Shown piece by piece: positions 1 to 5,642 of a stretch of DNA of 10,947 nucleotides. The notes below the pieces were generated by a model. That model worked only from the letters and a program-made list of their open reading frames with translations. It did no database searches and had not been told where the DNA came from. Both the position numbers and the translations under genes were made by a program. The stretch is from contig JAIRWW010000224.1 of assembly GCA_031268685.1 (NCBI GenBank), forward strand, positions 1-10,947. The letters are read 5' to 3'. Every line of letters starts with the position of its first letter. The first letter of the stretch is position 1. The stretch is from Azoarcus sp. GTDB lineage: Bacteria > Pseudomonadota > Gammaproteobacteria > Burkholderiales > Rhodocyclaceae.

Positions 1-99
1 GCCTTCGAGCACGTCGATATCCATCCGCAATGAAACCATCTGCTTCACGGGCCGTTCATAGGGCGGCCGCCCCCTTCTCGCTTTGACTACTTCAGGCAT
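1..99 (-). CDS. BrnA/DUF4415-like antitoxin, N-terminal part (runs off left edge)
   Basis: An open frame begins at an ATG at 99-97 and stays open for 33 codons to the window edge. An excellent ribosome binding site, AAGGGGG, lies 5 bases upstream. The visible start contains a basic GRPPYERP stretch followed by KQMVSLRMDIDVLEG. That is the layout of BrnA/DUF4415 antitoxins, whose N-terminus carries a GRP(P) segment and then a ribbon-helix-helix beginning V(S/T)LR(L/M)D.DVLE. In that family the protein binds its own promoter and neutralises the BrnT RNase. The usual brnT gene would lie just upstream on the same strand (about 100-400), but no plausible BrnT reading frame is there, so this copy looks orphaned unless a toxin lies downstream, outside the window. 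The family call rests on 33 residues only. Confidence 0.55.
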   Translation of the reverse strand, partial: MPEVVKARRGRPPYERPVKQMVSLRMDIDVLEG

Positions 100-517
100 G
101 GATACCCCCTTGAGTTATGGTTAGTCAGGTTTATCGGGCCGTAAACTACGCCGCGATCCACATGCTTCGGATCGTGCCGCGATTCACAACAACCACGCAT
201 TGCAACAAGCGACTTTATTGTAAATCAACTCGCACGTGACGGCTTAATGTAGACACGGCCTCTTTTTATCCCGCCCATTGCCAAATACATGCGCTCCGCG
301 CGGGAATGCCGTGGCGAGCCATCGCCGCAATACATATGTTGCGACCATGACCCCGTCCGGACGTTCCCGCAACAGGCCGATGCGTTACACCAATGAGCGA
401 AAGCCCCGCATTATTCCACTACGGCAGCGGCGAATCCGGGAATATGTCCTGTATCGAGCGTTCAAGTACCGCAGTTTGACGCCGTAAACAAAGGCGAGCA
501 CGCGGAGTTTTTTCTAT
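100..517. other. Intergenic region between divergent antitoxin-like genes
   Basis: This 418-base stretch holds no gene I can support. A 69-codon plus-strand frame at 278-487 is Arg-rich, has no recognisable motif and no clear ribosome binding site. Two features stand out near the left gene. One is a direct repeat, GCCGCGATCCAC at 150-161 and GCCGCGATTCAC at 176-187. The other is an inverted repeat, CGATCC (154-159) and GGATCG (169-174), around a 9-base centre. Both lie 50-90 bases upstream of the BrnA-like start and could be operator half-sites for a self-regulating antitoxin, but that is inference. I found no convincing sigma-70 promoter and no higB-like toxin frame ahead of the gene at 518. 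Confidence 0.4.
150..187. promoter_or_regulatory. Candidate operator: direct and inverted repeats upstream of the BrnA-like gene
   Basis: Two 12-base direct repeats differ at one base (150-161 and 176-187). The first overlaps a 6-bp inverted repeat, CGATCC-N9-GGATCG (154-174). They sit ahead of the minus-strand antitoxin-like gene. Antitoxins of the ribbon-helix-helix class usually repress their own promoter through such repeats, so an operator role is plausible but not shown. Confidence 0.25.
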
Positions 518-736
518 ATGAACATCAAGCCCATTCACACCGAAGACGACTATAACGCTGCCATGGCCCGTGTCAACGATCTTTGGGAAGCCGTGCCCGG
601 CACGCCGGAAGGCGACGAGTTGGAAGTGCTGGCGGTGCTGATTGGCAGTTATGAATCAAACCAAGCACCGATTTCAGTGCCCCAAACCGGCCTGTTCGAG
701 GCCATCACTCACCTCATGGAACAGCGAGGACTATAA
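518..736 (+). CDS. HigA-like antitoxin, N-terminal domain only (HTH missing)
   Basis: The 72-residue protein starts at an ATG with GGAG 10 bases upstream. Its start, MNIKPIHTEDDYNAAMARV, and the following acidic stretch LWEAVPGTPEGDELEVL match the N-terminal toxin-binding region of HigA-type antitoxins. The C-terminal I.HLMEQRGL corresponds to the segment that in full-length HigA (about 120-140 residues) leads directly into the Xre-type HTH. Here a TAA follows MEQRGL at once, and none of the other plus frames downstream resumes an HTH. An intrinsic terminator begins 37 bases after the stop. The product could still bind a HigB-type toxin but should not bind DNA. No higB toxin frame is visible in front. 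It is either a truncated relic or a free-standing neutralising fragment. Family assignment is fairly good; function is open. Confidence 0.6.
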   Translation: MNIKPIHTEDDYNAAMARVNDLWEAVPGTPEGDELEVLAVLIGSYESNQAPISVPQTGLFEAITHLMEQRGL

Positions 737-752
737 AACCAATAACGAACAA

Positions 753-767
753 GACGGCACAGCCGTC
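753..767 (-). terminator. Possible weak terminator of the flagellar operon
   Basis: GACGGC and GCCGTC form a 6-bp stem around a 3-base loop. Read on the minus strand, it is followed by a loosely T-rich stretch (TTGTTCGTTATTGG). It lies about 75 bases beyond the last minus-strand flagellar-cluster ORF and is the best candidate for its 3' end, though the T-tract is poor. Confidence 0.3.
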
Positions 768-773
768 CCTGAG

Positions 774-799
774 AACGCCGGTTTACCGGCGTTTTTTTT
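774..799 (+). terminator. Intrinsic terminator after the HigA-like gene
   Basis: A perfect 8-bp stem, AACGCCGG (774-781) with CCGGCGTT (786-793), closes a TTTA loop and runs into an unbroken T-run (792-799). This is a textbook Rho-independent terminator for plus-strand transcription and ends the HigA-like transcript. On the minus strand the T-run is absent, so it would not serve the flagellar genes efficiently. Confidence 0.9.
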
Positions 800-842
800 G
801 CTCCATGGCGGGTATGGGCCGCAAGGCCGCGGCCCGCATGGC

Positions 843-1061
843 TCAGTCTTCGTCCGCATCCATGTTCAGCGTTGCGGAGGCGACGAAAGCTTCGGCGATC
901 TGGCGTGCTTCGTGGACAATCGTTTTGCTGCTCAGATTCTTTCGCGCATCAGGCGAAGACAGGAGCGCGGGCAGTACATACAGCGCTACTCTGTCTATCA
1001 AATCGAATTCCTCGAAATTCATCGTAAAACGGGCTCCAATCCGCTCCCGGCCAGACATCAT
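843..1061 (-). CDS. Small unrecognised protein coupled to fliS (fliT position)
   Basis: This 72-codon frame overlaps the end of fliS by ATGA, which implies translational coupling. A shorter 59-residue product from the internal ATG at 1022 (MNFEEFDLIDR...) is also possible, with GGAG 11 bases ahead of it. The position directly after fliS is where fliT, the FliD export chaperone, normally sits. However, the protein is shorter than FliT (about 100-120 residues) and I see no FliT-like sequence. What is visible is two likely helices: a hydrophobic one (LIDRVALYVLPALL) and an amphipathic one (IVHEARQIAEAFVASA), then an acidic tail. That helix pattern, ending in (A/I)-x-(E/D)-A, resembles small phage or accessory proteins more than flagellar chaperones. 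I do not recognise the family. Coupling to fliS argues that it is expressed. Confidence 0.6.
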   Translation of the reverse strand: MMSGRERIGARFTMNFEEFDLIDRVALYVLPALLSSPDARKNLSSKTIVHEARQIAEAFVASATLNMDADED

Positions 1062-1465
1062 GCTTTCTTCTGCTTGTCGGGGTCAATCTGGCTCCAGGCC
1101 CCGTGGATTTCGCCGAGTAAGGTGAGCACTTCCCGCATGGCGGCAATGTCGTTTTTCATGTTCGCCCACAGCAGCCGCGAAACCATGTAGTCGTAAAGCG
1201 CGCTCAGCCGGGCTGATAATTCCCCCCCCTTGCGCATGTCCAGACTGACCTTCAGTCCGTTGCTGATAATGTCGATGGCCTTGGAAAGACTGGCTCCACG
1301 CTCTGCGATGTTGCCTTTTTCCGCATGAACCCTGGCAACGTTGATCGCGGTCTCGGCCCCCTCGAACAACAGTACGATCAGCCGGTGCGGACTGGCTGTG
1401 GCAATGTCGGATTCACGATCGATATCCGCGTAGCTCCTGGCCGGATTTGTACGACTGCTGAACAT
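1058..1465 (-). CDS. fliS: Flagellin export chaperone FliS
   Basis: The 135-residue protein has the standard FliS length and layout. It contains SYADIDRES..., the ASPHRLIVLLFEGAETAI helix that marks the family, then KAIDIISNGLKVSLD, the GGELSARLSALYDYMVSRLL helix, and a final helix containing LLGEIHGAW. FliS binds the disordered C-terminal D0 segment of newly made flagellin in the cytoplasm, prevents premature polymerisation and delivers it to the FlhA export gate. The ATG has AGGAG 8 bases upstream. The gene follows fliD by about 60 bases and overlaps the small ORF behind it by 4 bases, so all three probably share a transcript. Because flagellin glycosylation occurs in the cytoplasm, FliS and the glycosyltransferase encoded nearby would act on the same subunit pool. 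Confidence 0.95.
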   Translation of the reverse strand: MFSSRTNPARSYADIDRESDIATASPHRLIVLLFEGAETAINVARVHAEKGNIAERGASLSKAIDIISNGLKVSLDMRKGGELSARLSALYDYMVSRLLWANMKNDIAAMREVLTLLGEIHGAWSQIDPDKQKKA

Positions 1466-1486
1466 GGGAAAACTCCTGCATCAATT

Positions 1487-1506
1487 GAAAGAAAGGAAGG
1501 AAGGAA
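1487..1506. repeat. Short GAAA/GGAA tetranucleotide tract
   Basis: Two GAAA units are followed by three GGAA units in the fliD-fliS gap, so the mRNA carries a polypyrimidine tract 20-40 bases before the fliS start. It is too short to claim slippage-driven phase variation, and it lies outside the coding frames. It could influence fliS expression through spacing or as an unstructured region. Confidence 0.4.
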
Positions 1507-1526
1507 CCGCAGCAGTTTCCCGCGGC

Positions 1527-2867
1527 TTATTTGGTAATTGAAGCCAGCTGTTTCGCCAGATAAGAGCTTGTCGAGTTCATTTTCGCTACCAGCACGTCGA
1601 GCGCGCTGAATTGTTTACGGTAACGCGCTTCGGTCGACTGTATCTGGTCTTCAAGTACCAATCTGCGCTTTTCCAGGTTGCTGACGCTGGTTTTCAGGCT
1701 GTCCGAGGCCGATTGCACCGTTCCGCCGGTACCGGAGAGTTTGTCGAGGCCGGTATTGAAACGATTGCCGATTTCGGCAATGAAGTTGGTCACACTGACC
1801 GGATCGTCGCTGACCGCCTTGGCAAGCTTGTCGCTGTCGAGCGCAAGCGTGCCATCTTTCTGGAAAGTAATGCCCAGTTTCGACAGGGACATGGCATCGC
1901 CATTTTTGTCCAGAGTAGTGCTTTGCAGGGAGGCTAGCTCGCGCAGTTCGCTTTGTGCTTCCCGCAGTATGCGATGACCGTTGAGATCGCCTTTTTTCTT
2001 GGTTTCGCTATCGTATTCCCCTAGTGCCTTGACGTTATTGACCGCCTCATTGAAGGTCTTTATGAAGCCTTCCAGCGCTGTCTTGGTCTTTTCGCCATAC
2101 TCTGCCACCACCGACAGCGTCGTGGGTGCATCGACATTGGTCGCCTTCAGTTCGAGCGTCACGCCTTCGATCACGTTTTCCACTTTATTGGAAGAACTGG
2201 CGATTTCGATGCCGTCGATTTTCAGAGCCGCATCCTGCGCCGTCTGCACTTTATCGGCCGCACCGGTGATCCCCGCGCCGCTCACGGTAAACTCATTAAC
2301 CGCGCCCTCCTCGCCTGTCAATACCAATTGCGGGCCATTGGCGCCGCCATTGACGACGGTGGCAGTCACGCCCTTGCCCGCCTGGTTGATGGCATTGGCT
2401 ACCGATGCAAGACTGCTGCCTGATGGCGTCACGGAGAAATTTTTCGACGGATCTTTCTCGAATTTGAAATCGATCTGGCCGCCTATATTGACATTATCAT
2501 CGTCGATGCGCACTTTCTGCGCCTGGGCAAGTGCGGTCACTTCCAGGCTATAGGAGCCGGTCTTGGCGCCCGCGCCTATGGTCGCGCCCGCAACACCCTC
2601 ATCGCCGAGCTTGCCCGTGTAAGTGCCGAATTTATCGAGCGCCGATTGCAGCACTGCCGGTTTCATGCCCTGGGCGGTGGTTTGCAGGGCCGAGAGTTTG
2701 CTCTTGAGCGTTCCCATGGCGGAAATCTGGGTGTTATAGGAAGACAGCTGCGAGTCCAGACGATCAAGAGGTTCCCGCTCGACGAGCATCAAGCCTTTCA
2801 ACAGCCCTTCCAGATCCAGCCCGGAACCTACACCCATCGCGCTCCACGACGCTTGAATGCCTGCCAT
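1527..2867 (-). CDS. fliD: Flagellar filament cap protein FliD (HAP2)
   Basis: This 446-residue protein forms the filament cap that inserts flagellin subunits at the growing tip. The FliD N-terminal domain occupies roughly residues 8-105, opening with SAMGVGSGLDLEGLLKGLM and a coiled-coil helix (LDRLDSQLSSYNTQISAMGTLKSKL). The middle (about 110-215) is the surface-exposed variable part. The FliD C-terminal domain follows to about residue 430 and ends in the signature YRKQFSALDVLVAKMNSTSSYLAKQL. Length is typical for the family. The ATG has GGAGG 8 bases upstream. The gene follows flaG with an 81-base gap and precedes fliS, the usual order flaG-fliD-fliS. No truncation or frameshift is visible. 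Confidence 0.96.
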   Translation of the reverse strand: MAGIQASWSAMGVGSGLDLEGLLKGLMLVEREPLDRLDSQLSSYNTQISAMGTLKSKLSALQTTAQGMKPAVLQSALDKFGTYTGKLGDEGVAGATIGAGAKTGSYSLEVTALAQAQKVRIDDDNVNIGGQIDFKFEKDPSKNFSVTPSGSSLASVANAINQAGKGVTATVVNGGANGPQLVLTGEEGAVNEFTVSGAGITGAADKVQTAQDAALKIDGIEIASSSNKVENVIEGVTLELKATNVDAPTTLSVVAEYGEKTKTALEGFIKTFNEAVNNVKALGEYDSETKKKGDLNGHRILREAQSELRELASLQSTTLDKNGDAMSLSKLGITFQKDGTLALDSDKLAKAVSDDPVSVTNFIAEIGNRFNTGLDKLSGTGGTVQSASDSLKTSVSNLEKRRLVLEDQIQSTEARYRKQFSALDVLVAKMNSTSSYLAKQLASITK

Positions 2868-2948
2868 GATGGTTTCCTCCCCCAGTTGCCGATAACACCT
2901 GATTCCGCATGTGCTGCCCGCGAAAATCAGCTACCCGCCACAGGCGCT

Positions 2949-3368
2949 CTACGCGTCCTGTTCCACCAGCAAGCCTTCCGGTTTGCTCATTGCTTCGCTC
3001 AAAGCTTTGGCCAGAGCAAGAATTTTTTCAGAAGGAAACTGTTTTATGATTTCCTTGGTTTCGGTATCCAGAATTTTCACTACGAATTTGCCCGCATCCT
3101 TATCGACAGAAAATTGCAATGAAGTTACATAGGGACGAATAAATTCGTTGAGTTTTTCCACGCTTTCCCGTACAGACTGTTCCTGTTCATTTTGATTCGC
3201 CGCCTGTTCCTGTACGCGCGCCGAATTTGTGGCCGCTTCCGCCGCCTTGGTAGTTGCGTCTGTATTGGTAGCCGCCGCATTCACGGCAGCTTCGCTCCCT
3301 GGTGCGCCAGGCACGCGATAAGGCGTCCCCGCGCCGAAAGCCCCCAGATTGTTCAAGCTGATATCCAC
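2949..3368 (-). CDS. flaG: FlaG-family flagellar protein
   Basis: The 139-residue protein has an Ala/Asn/Gln-rich, low-complexity N-terminal half (about residues 20-75) and a compact C-terminal FlaG domain. The domain contains LQFSVDKDAGKFVVKILDTETKEIIKQFPSEKILALAKAL, written here with its hallmark blocks LQFSVD, V.ILD.ET and I.QFPSE. FlaG proteins affect filament length or assembly in several bacteria; the exact mechanism is not settled. I place the start at the GTG at 3368 because GAGGGG lies 8 bases upstream. The TTG two codons earlier is only 2 bases from that site. The gene follows flagellin 1 across a strong hairpin that probably reduces read-through into it. Confidence 0.88.
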   Translation of the reverse strand: MDISLNNLGAFGAGTPYRVPGAPGSEAAVNAAATNTDATTKAAEAATNSARVQEQAANQNEQEQSVRESVEKLNEFIRPYVTSLQFSVDKDAGKFVVKILDTETKEIIKQFPSEKILALAKALSEAMSKPEGLLVEQDA

Positions 3369-3396
3369 GGTCAATTCCCCTCTGACGTGGCCGAAA

Positions 3397-3425
3397 GGGA
3401 GTGCCAGCCATGGGCTGGCACTCCC
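3397..3425 (-). terminator. Strong 13-bp hairpin between flagellin 1 and flaG
   Basis: GGGAGTGCCAGCC (3397-3409) and GGCTGGCACTCCC (3413-3425) pair perfectly around a 3-base loop. On the minus strand the stem is followed only by TTTCGG, so it is a leaky terminator at best. It may instead protect the 3' end of an abundant flagellin mRNA, giving high flagellin and low flaG-fliD-fliS expression from the same transcript. It lies 39 bases past the flagellin stop and 29 bases before the flaG start. Confidence 0.7.
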
Positions 3426-3463
3426 GGCTTACCTAATCAACTGCCAAGCGCCGCCAGCCAGCG

Positions 3464-4288
3464 CTATCGCAATAGCGACAACACGTTCTGCGGCATGGCG
3501 TTGGCCTGCGACAACATGGCGACGCCAGCTTGCTGCAACACCTGCGAGCGCGACAGCTTGGCGGTTTCGGCAGCGTAGTCGGCATCCATGATCCGGCTGC
3601 GCGCCGCTTCGGTGTTTTCGTGCGCCGCCGCCAGTTGATCCAGCACGCCCTTGAAACGGTTCTGCACAGCGCCCAACGCTGCCCGGTTGGTGTTCAGCGT
3701 GGTGATCATGTCGTCGATCTGGGAGATCGCGCTCAATGAATCAGCTCCTGTCGAACCGCTAAGCACCGCCGACAGAGCAGCTGTATCCACTTTGGCGATA
3801 CTGATGTCGATCTTCGATTCGCCAGTCGTGGTCGCACCGACCTGGAAAGTCACGCCACCCGAAAATGTCCCGTCCAGAAGACCTTTCTGGTTGAAATTGG
3901 TGGCGCTGACCACACGATTGATTTCGGACTTCAATTGCTGATATTCAGTATTCAGCGCACTGCGGTTAGCTTCGTCATATTGCCCCGAAGCCGCCTGCAC
4001 CGCCAGGTCGCGCATCCGTTGCAGATGTTCGCCGACGACGTTCATCCCCGCCTCGGCGGTCTGCGCCAGCGACAGGCCGTCGTTGCCATTGCGGATTGCC
4101 ACGGTCATGCCGCGCGCCTGCGAGTTCATCTTCTCGGCCACCGCCAGACCAGCAGCGTCGTCCTTGGAACTATTGACTCGCAAGCCAGAAGAAAGCCGCT
4201 GCAATGCACTGGTCAGCGTATCTTGAGAAGTGTTCAAATTCCGTTGGGCATTGAGCGACGGGATGTTGGTATTGATGATTTGTGCCAT
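3464..4288 (-). CDS. fliC: Flagellin 1 (filament subunit)
   Basis: The 274-residue protein is a compact flagellin. The N-terminal D0/D1 region (about 1-165) opens with MAQIINTNIPSLNAQRNLN and contains LSSGLRVNSSKDDAAGLAV and the LQRMRDLAVQAA helix that corresponds to the TLR5-recognised segment of other flagellins. A short central segment (about 165-195) replaces the large D2/D3 domains. The C-terminal D1/D0 (about 195-274) ends in QVLQQAGVAMLSQANAMPQNVLSLLR. I use the ATG at 4288 because GGAGGAG lies 8 bases upstream; an in-frame start 9 codons earlier would place the SD inside the gene. A sigma-28 element lies about 100 bases upstream. There is no cysteine. The central Ser/Thr residues (for example ATTTGES and SGSTGADS) are the likely exposed acceptors if the neighbouring glycosyltransferase acts on it. 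Confidence 0.97.
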   Translation of the reverse strand: MAQIINTNIPSLNAQRNLNTSQDTLTSALQRLSSGLRVNSSKDDAAGLAVAEKMNSQARGMTVAIRNGNDGLSLAQTAEAGMNVVGEHLQRMRDLAVQAASGQYDEANRSALNTEYQQLKSEINRVVSATNFNQKGLLDGTFSGGVTFQVGATTTGESKIDISIAKVDTAALSAVLSGSTGADSLSAISQIDDMITTLNTNRAALGAVQNRFKGVLDQLAAAHENTEAARSRIMDADYAAETAKLSRSQVLQQAGVAMLSQANAMPQNVLSLLR

Positions 4289-4334
4289 TTTAGTTTCTCC
4301 TCCAGAGATAGTCACCGTTAGCGAGAGCGTGACT
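4289..4334 (-). promoter_or_regulatory. Structured leader and SD of flagellin 1
   Basis: The SD GGAGGAG (4297-4303) lies in a small predicted hairpin, TCTC-TGGAG-GAGA, which places GGA in the loop. Just upstream is a second inverted repeat, AGTCAC (4310-4315) with GTGACT (4329-4334). GGA in a hairpin loop at the SD is the arrangement bound by CsrA/RsmA, so post-transcriptional control is possible; this is inferred from sequence only. Confidence 0.35.
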
Positions 4335-4387
4335 CTGGGCGGCTATCCGGCTTCCGGTTCCGACCACAGCTTGTCTGCTTGTTTGCG

Positions 4388-4414
4388 GTAACGGCTAAAG
4401 GCCGGATTACTTTA
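4388..4414 (-). promoter_or_regulatory. Sigma-28 (FliA) promoter of flagellin 1
   Basis: Read on the minus strand, the element is TAAA, 15 bases, then GCCGTTAC. The sigma-28 consensus is TAAA-N15-GCCGATAA, so the -35 box and spacing are exact and the -10 box matches at 6 of 8 positions, including GCCG. It implies a leader of about 90 bases. A 6-bp inverted repeat, CTAAAG-N9-CTTTAG (4395-4415), overlaps the element. Confidence 0.8.
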
Positions 4415-4535
4415 GGGCGCCGCGTTTTTTTGAAGTGCACACAGGTATTTTCCACAAAGTTGCACAAAAAATATCACGTGAAAAATGTCGCGCTGCCAGC
4501 ACATCCGGCTACTCCATTCCCTAAACATATGCACA

Positions 4536-5360
4536 TCACCCTTGCAATAGCCGCAGCACGTTCTGCGGCAAGGCGTTGGCCTGCGACAACATGGCGACGC
4601 CAGCTTGTTGCAGCACCTGCGCGCGTGCAAGCTGCGCGGTTTCGTCAGCGTAATCGGCATCCATGATCCGGCTGCGCGCCGCTTCGGTAGACTCGTGCGC
4701 AGCCGCCAATTGATCCAACACGCCCTTGAAGCGGTTTTGAACCGCGCCCAGCGCGGCACGGTTGGTATTCAAGATGTTGATCATGTCGTCGATCTTGGAA
4801 ATCGCACTCAATGCGGTATCTGCATCCGCACTGATATCGGCGCCCAGGACGCTGGTATCTACCTTTCCAATACTGATGTCGATCTGCGATTCGCCGGTCG
4901 TGGTCGCACCGACCTGGAAAGTCACGCCGCTCGCAAATGTTCCATCCAAAAGCATTTTCTGGTTGAAATTGGTGGCGCTGACTACGCGGTCGATTTCCGA
5001 CTTCAATTGGTCGTATTCAGTATTCAATGCTATGCGGTTGTCGGAATCGTATTGCCCCGAAGCCGCCTGTACCGCCAGATCGCGCATCCGTTGCAGGTGT
5101 TCGCCGACGACGTTCATTCCCGCTTCGGCAGTCTGCGCCAGCGAAATGCCATCGTTGGCATTGCGTATGGCCACGGTCATGCCGCGCGCCTGCGAATTCA
5201 TCTTCTCGGCCACCGCCAGACCGGCTGCATCATCCTTGGAGCTATTGACCCGCAGGCCGGAAGAAAGCCGTTGCAGCGCAGTACTCAAGGCTCCTTGCGA
5301 AGTATTCAGATTCCGTTGCGCATTGAGCGATGAAATATTGGTGTTGATGATTTGGGGCAT
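4536..5360 (-). CDS. fliC: Flagellin 2 (filament subunit)
   Basis: This second flagellin is also 274 residues and is about 80-85% identical to flagellin 1 by eye. It has the same D0/D1 signatures: MPQIINTNISSLNAQRNLN, LSSGLRVNSSKDDAAGLAV, LQRMRDLAVQAA and a C-terminus ending NALPQNVLRLLQG. Differences cluster in the short central segment, where the more acidic DTSVLGADISADADTALS replaces DTAALSAVLSGSTGADS. The ATG at 5360 has AGGAG 8 bases upstream and is preferred over the upstream in-frame ATG at 5399. A near-consensus sigma-54 element lies about 105-120 bases upstream, unlike the sigma-28 element of flagellin 1. No clear terminator separates the two genes, so read-through into flagellin 1 is possible. 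It is the first gene of the minus-strand cluster. Confidence 0.97.
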   Translation of the reverse strand: MPQIINTNISSLNAQRNLNTSQGALSTALQRLSSGLRVNSSKDDAAGLAVAEKMNSQARGMTVAIRNANDGISLAQTAEAGMNVVGEHLQRMRDLAVQAASGQYDSDNRIALNTEYDQLKSEIDRVVSATNFNQKMLLDGTFASGVTFQVGATTTGESQIDISIGKVDTSVLGADISADADTALSAISKIDDMINILNTNRAALGAVQNRFKGVLDQLAAAHESTEAARSRIMDADYADETAQLARAQVLQQAGVAMLSQANALPQNVLRLLQG

Positions 5361-5414
5361 TTCGCGTTCTCCTATGGAGAGAATTGACCGGGCTTCCACG
5401 CGCTGCGGTCAATT
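5361..5414 (-). promoter_or_regulatory. Structured leader and SD-sequestering stem of flagellin 2
   Basis: On the mRNA strand, AATTGACCG and CGGTCAATT (5406-5414 and 5382-5390) form a perfect 9-bp stem with a 15-base loop that contains GGA. Downstream, TCTCC-ATA-GGAGA folds a 5-bp stem that buries the SD itself. A further TGCCG-TAT-CGGCA hairpin lies just above (5416-5428). Flagellin 1 has an analogous layout, so the leaders may share a translational regulator such as CsrA. This is inferred from sequence. Confidence 0.4.
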
Positions 5415-5463
5415 TTGCCGATACGGCAGCGAACACGCCACACGGAGCCTTTGCACTTCCCCA

Positions 5464-5479
5464 AGCACTTAGCGTGCCA
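5464..5479 (-). promoter_or_regulatory. Sigma-54 (RpoN) promoter of flagellin 2
   Basis: On the minus strand the 16 bases read TGGCACGCTAAGTGCT, against the consensus TGGCACGNNNNTTGCW. The only mismatch is G for T at position 12. The invariant GG (-24) and GC (-12) are present at the correct 10-base separation. The start site would fall near 5452, giving a leader of about 90 bases. Sigma-54 control of a flagellin is known in some polar-flagellated bacteria such as Vibrio flaA and implies an upstream FlrC/FleQ-type activator, not present in this window. Confidence 0.75.
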
Positions 5480-5642
5480 GCCAAATTCATCCGCAATACG
5501 CATTCCAGGCAAAACCAGGCCCCGTACACCATATCCACAGGCCGCCCCGCGCCGCAAAAACCCGCTGGCTTGTGAATTGTTTATCTTGTCTATCCCATCA
5601 TGAATAGCGAGACTCGTGCCTCGCGCATGCCCGGAGGCATAT

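Noticed and set aside
278..487. 69-codon plus-strand frame ahead of the HigA-like gene
   Set aside because: Arg-rich translation without motif or clear ribosome binding site; it reads like chance translation of GC-rich DNA and does not resemble a HigB toxin.
2888..2895. Perfect sigma-28 -10 box GCCGATAA on the plus strand between fliD and flaG
   Set aside because: It points away from fliD, and the bases 15 upstream (ATGG) do not resemble TAAA.
5417..5424. GCCGATAC on the plus strand, a possible sigma-28 promoter for the GT41 gene
   Set aside because: The -35 position reads ACGC instead of TAAA. The motif is better explained as part of a small palindrome in the flagellin 2 leader.
4605..5472. 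Two long plus-strand frames (about 240 residues each) opposite flagellin 2
   Set aside because: They are antisense shadows of a strongly conserved flagellin gene, and their His/Arg- or Ser/Arg-rich translations match no family.
5570..5606. AT-richer stretch with TTGTGA and TATCCC ahead of the GT41 gene
   Set aside because: The spacing between boxes is about 15 bases and both are poor matches, so I do not call a sigma-70 promoter.
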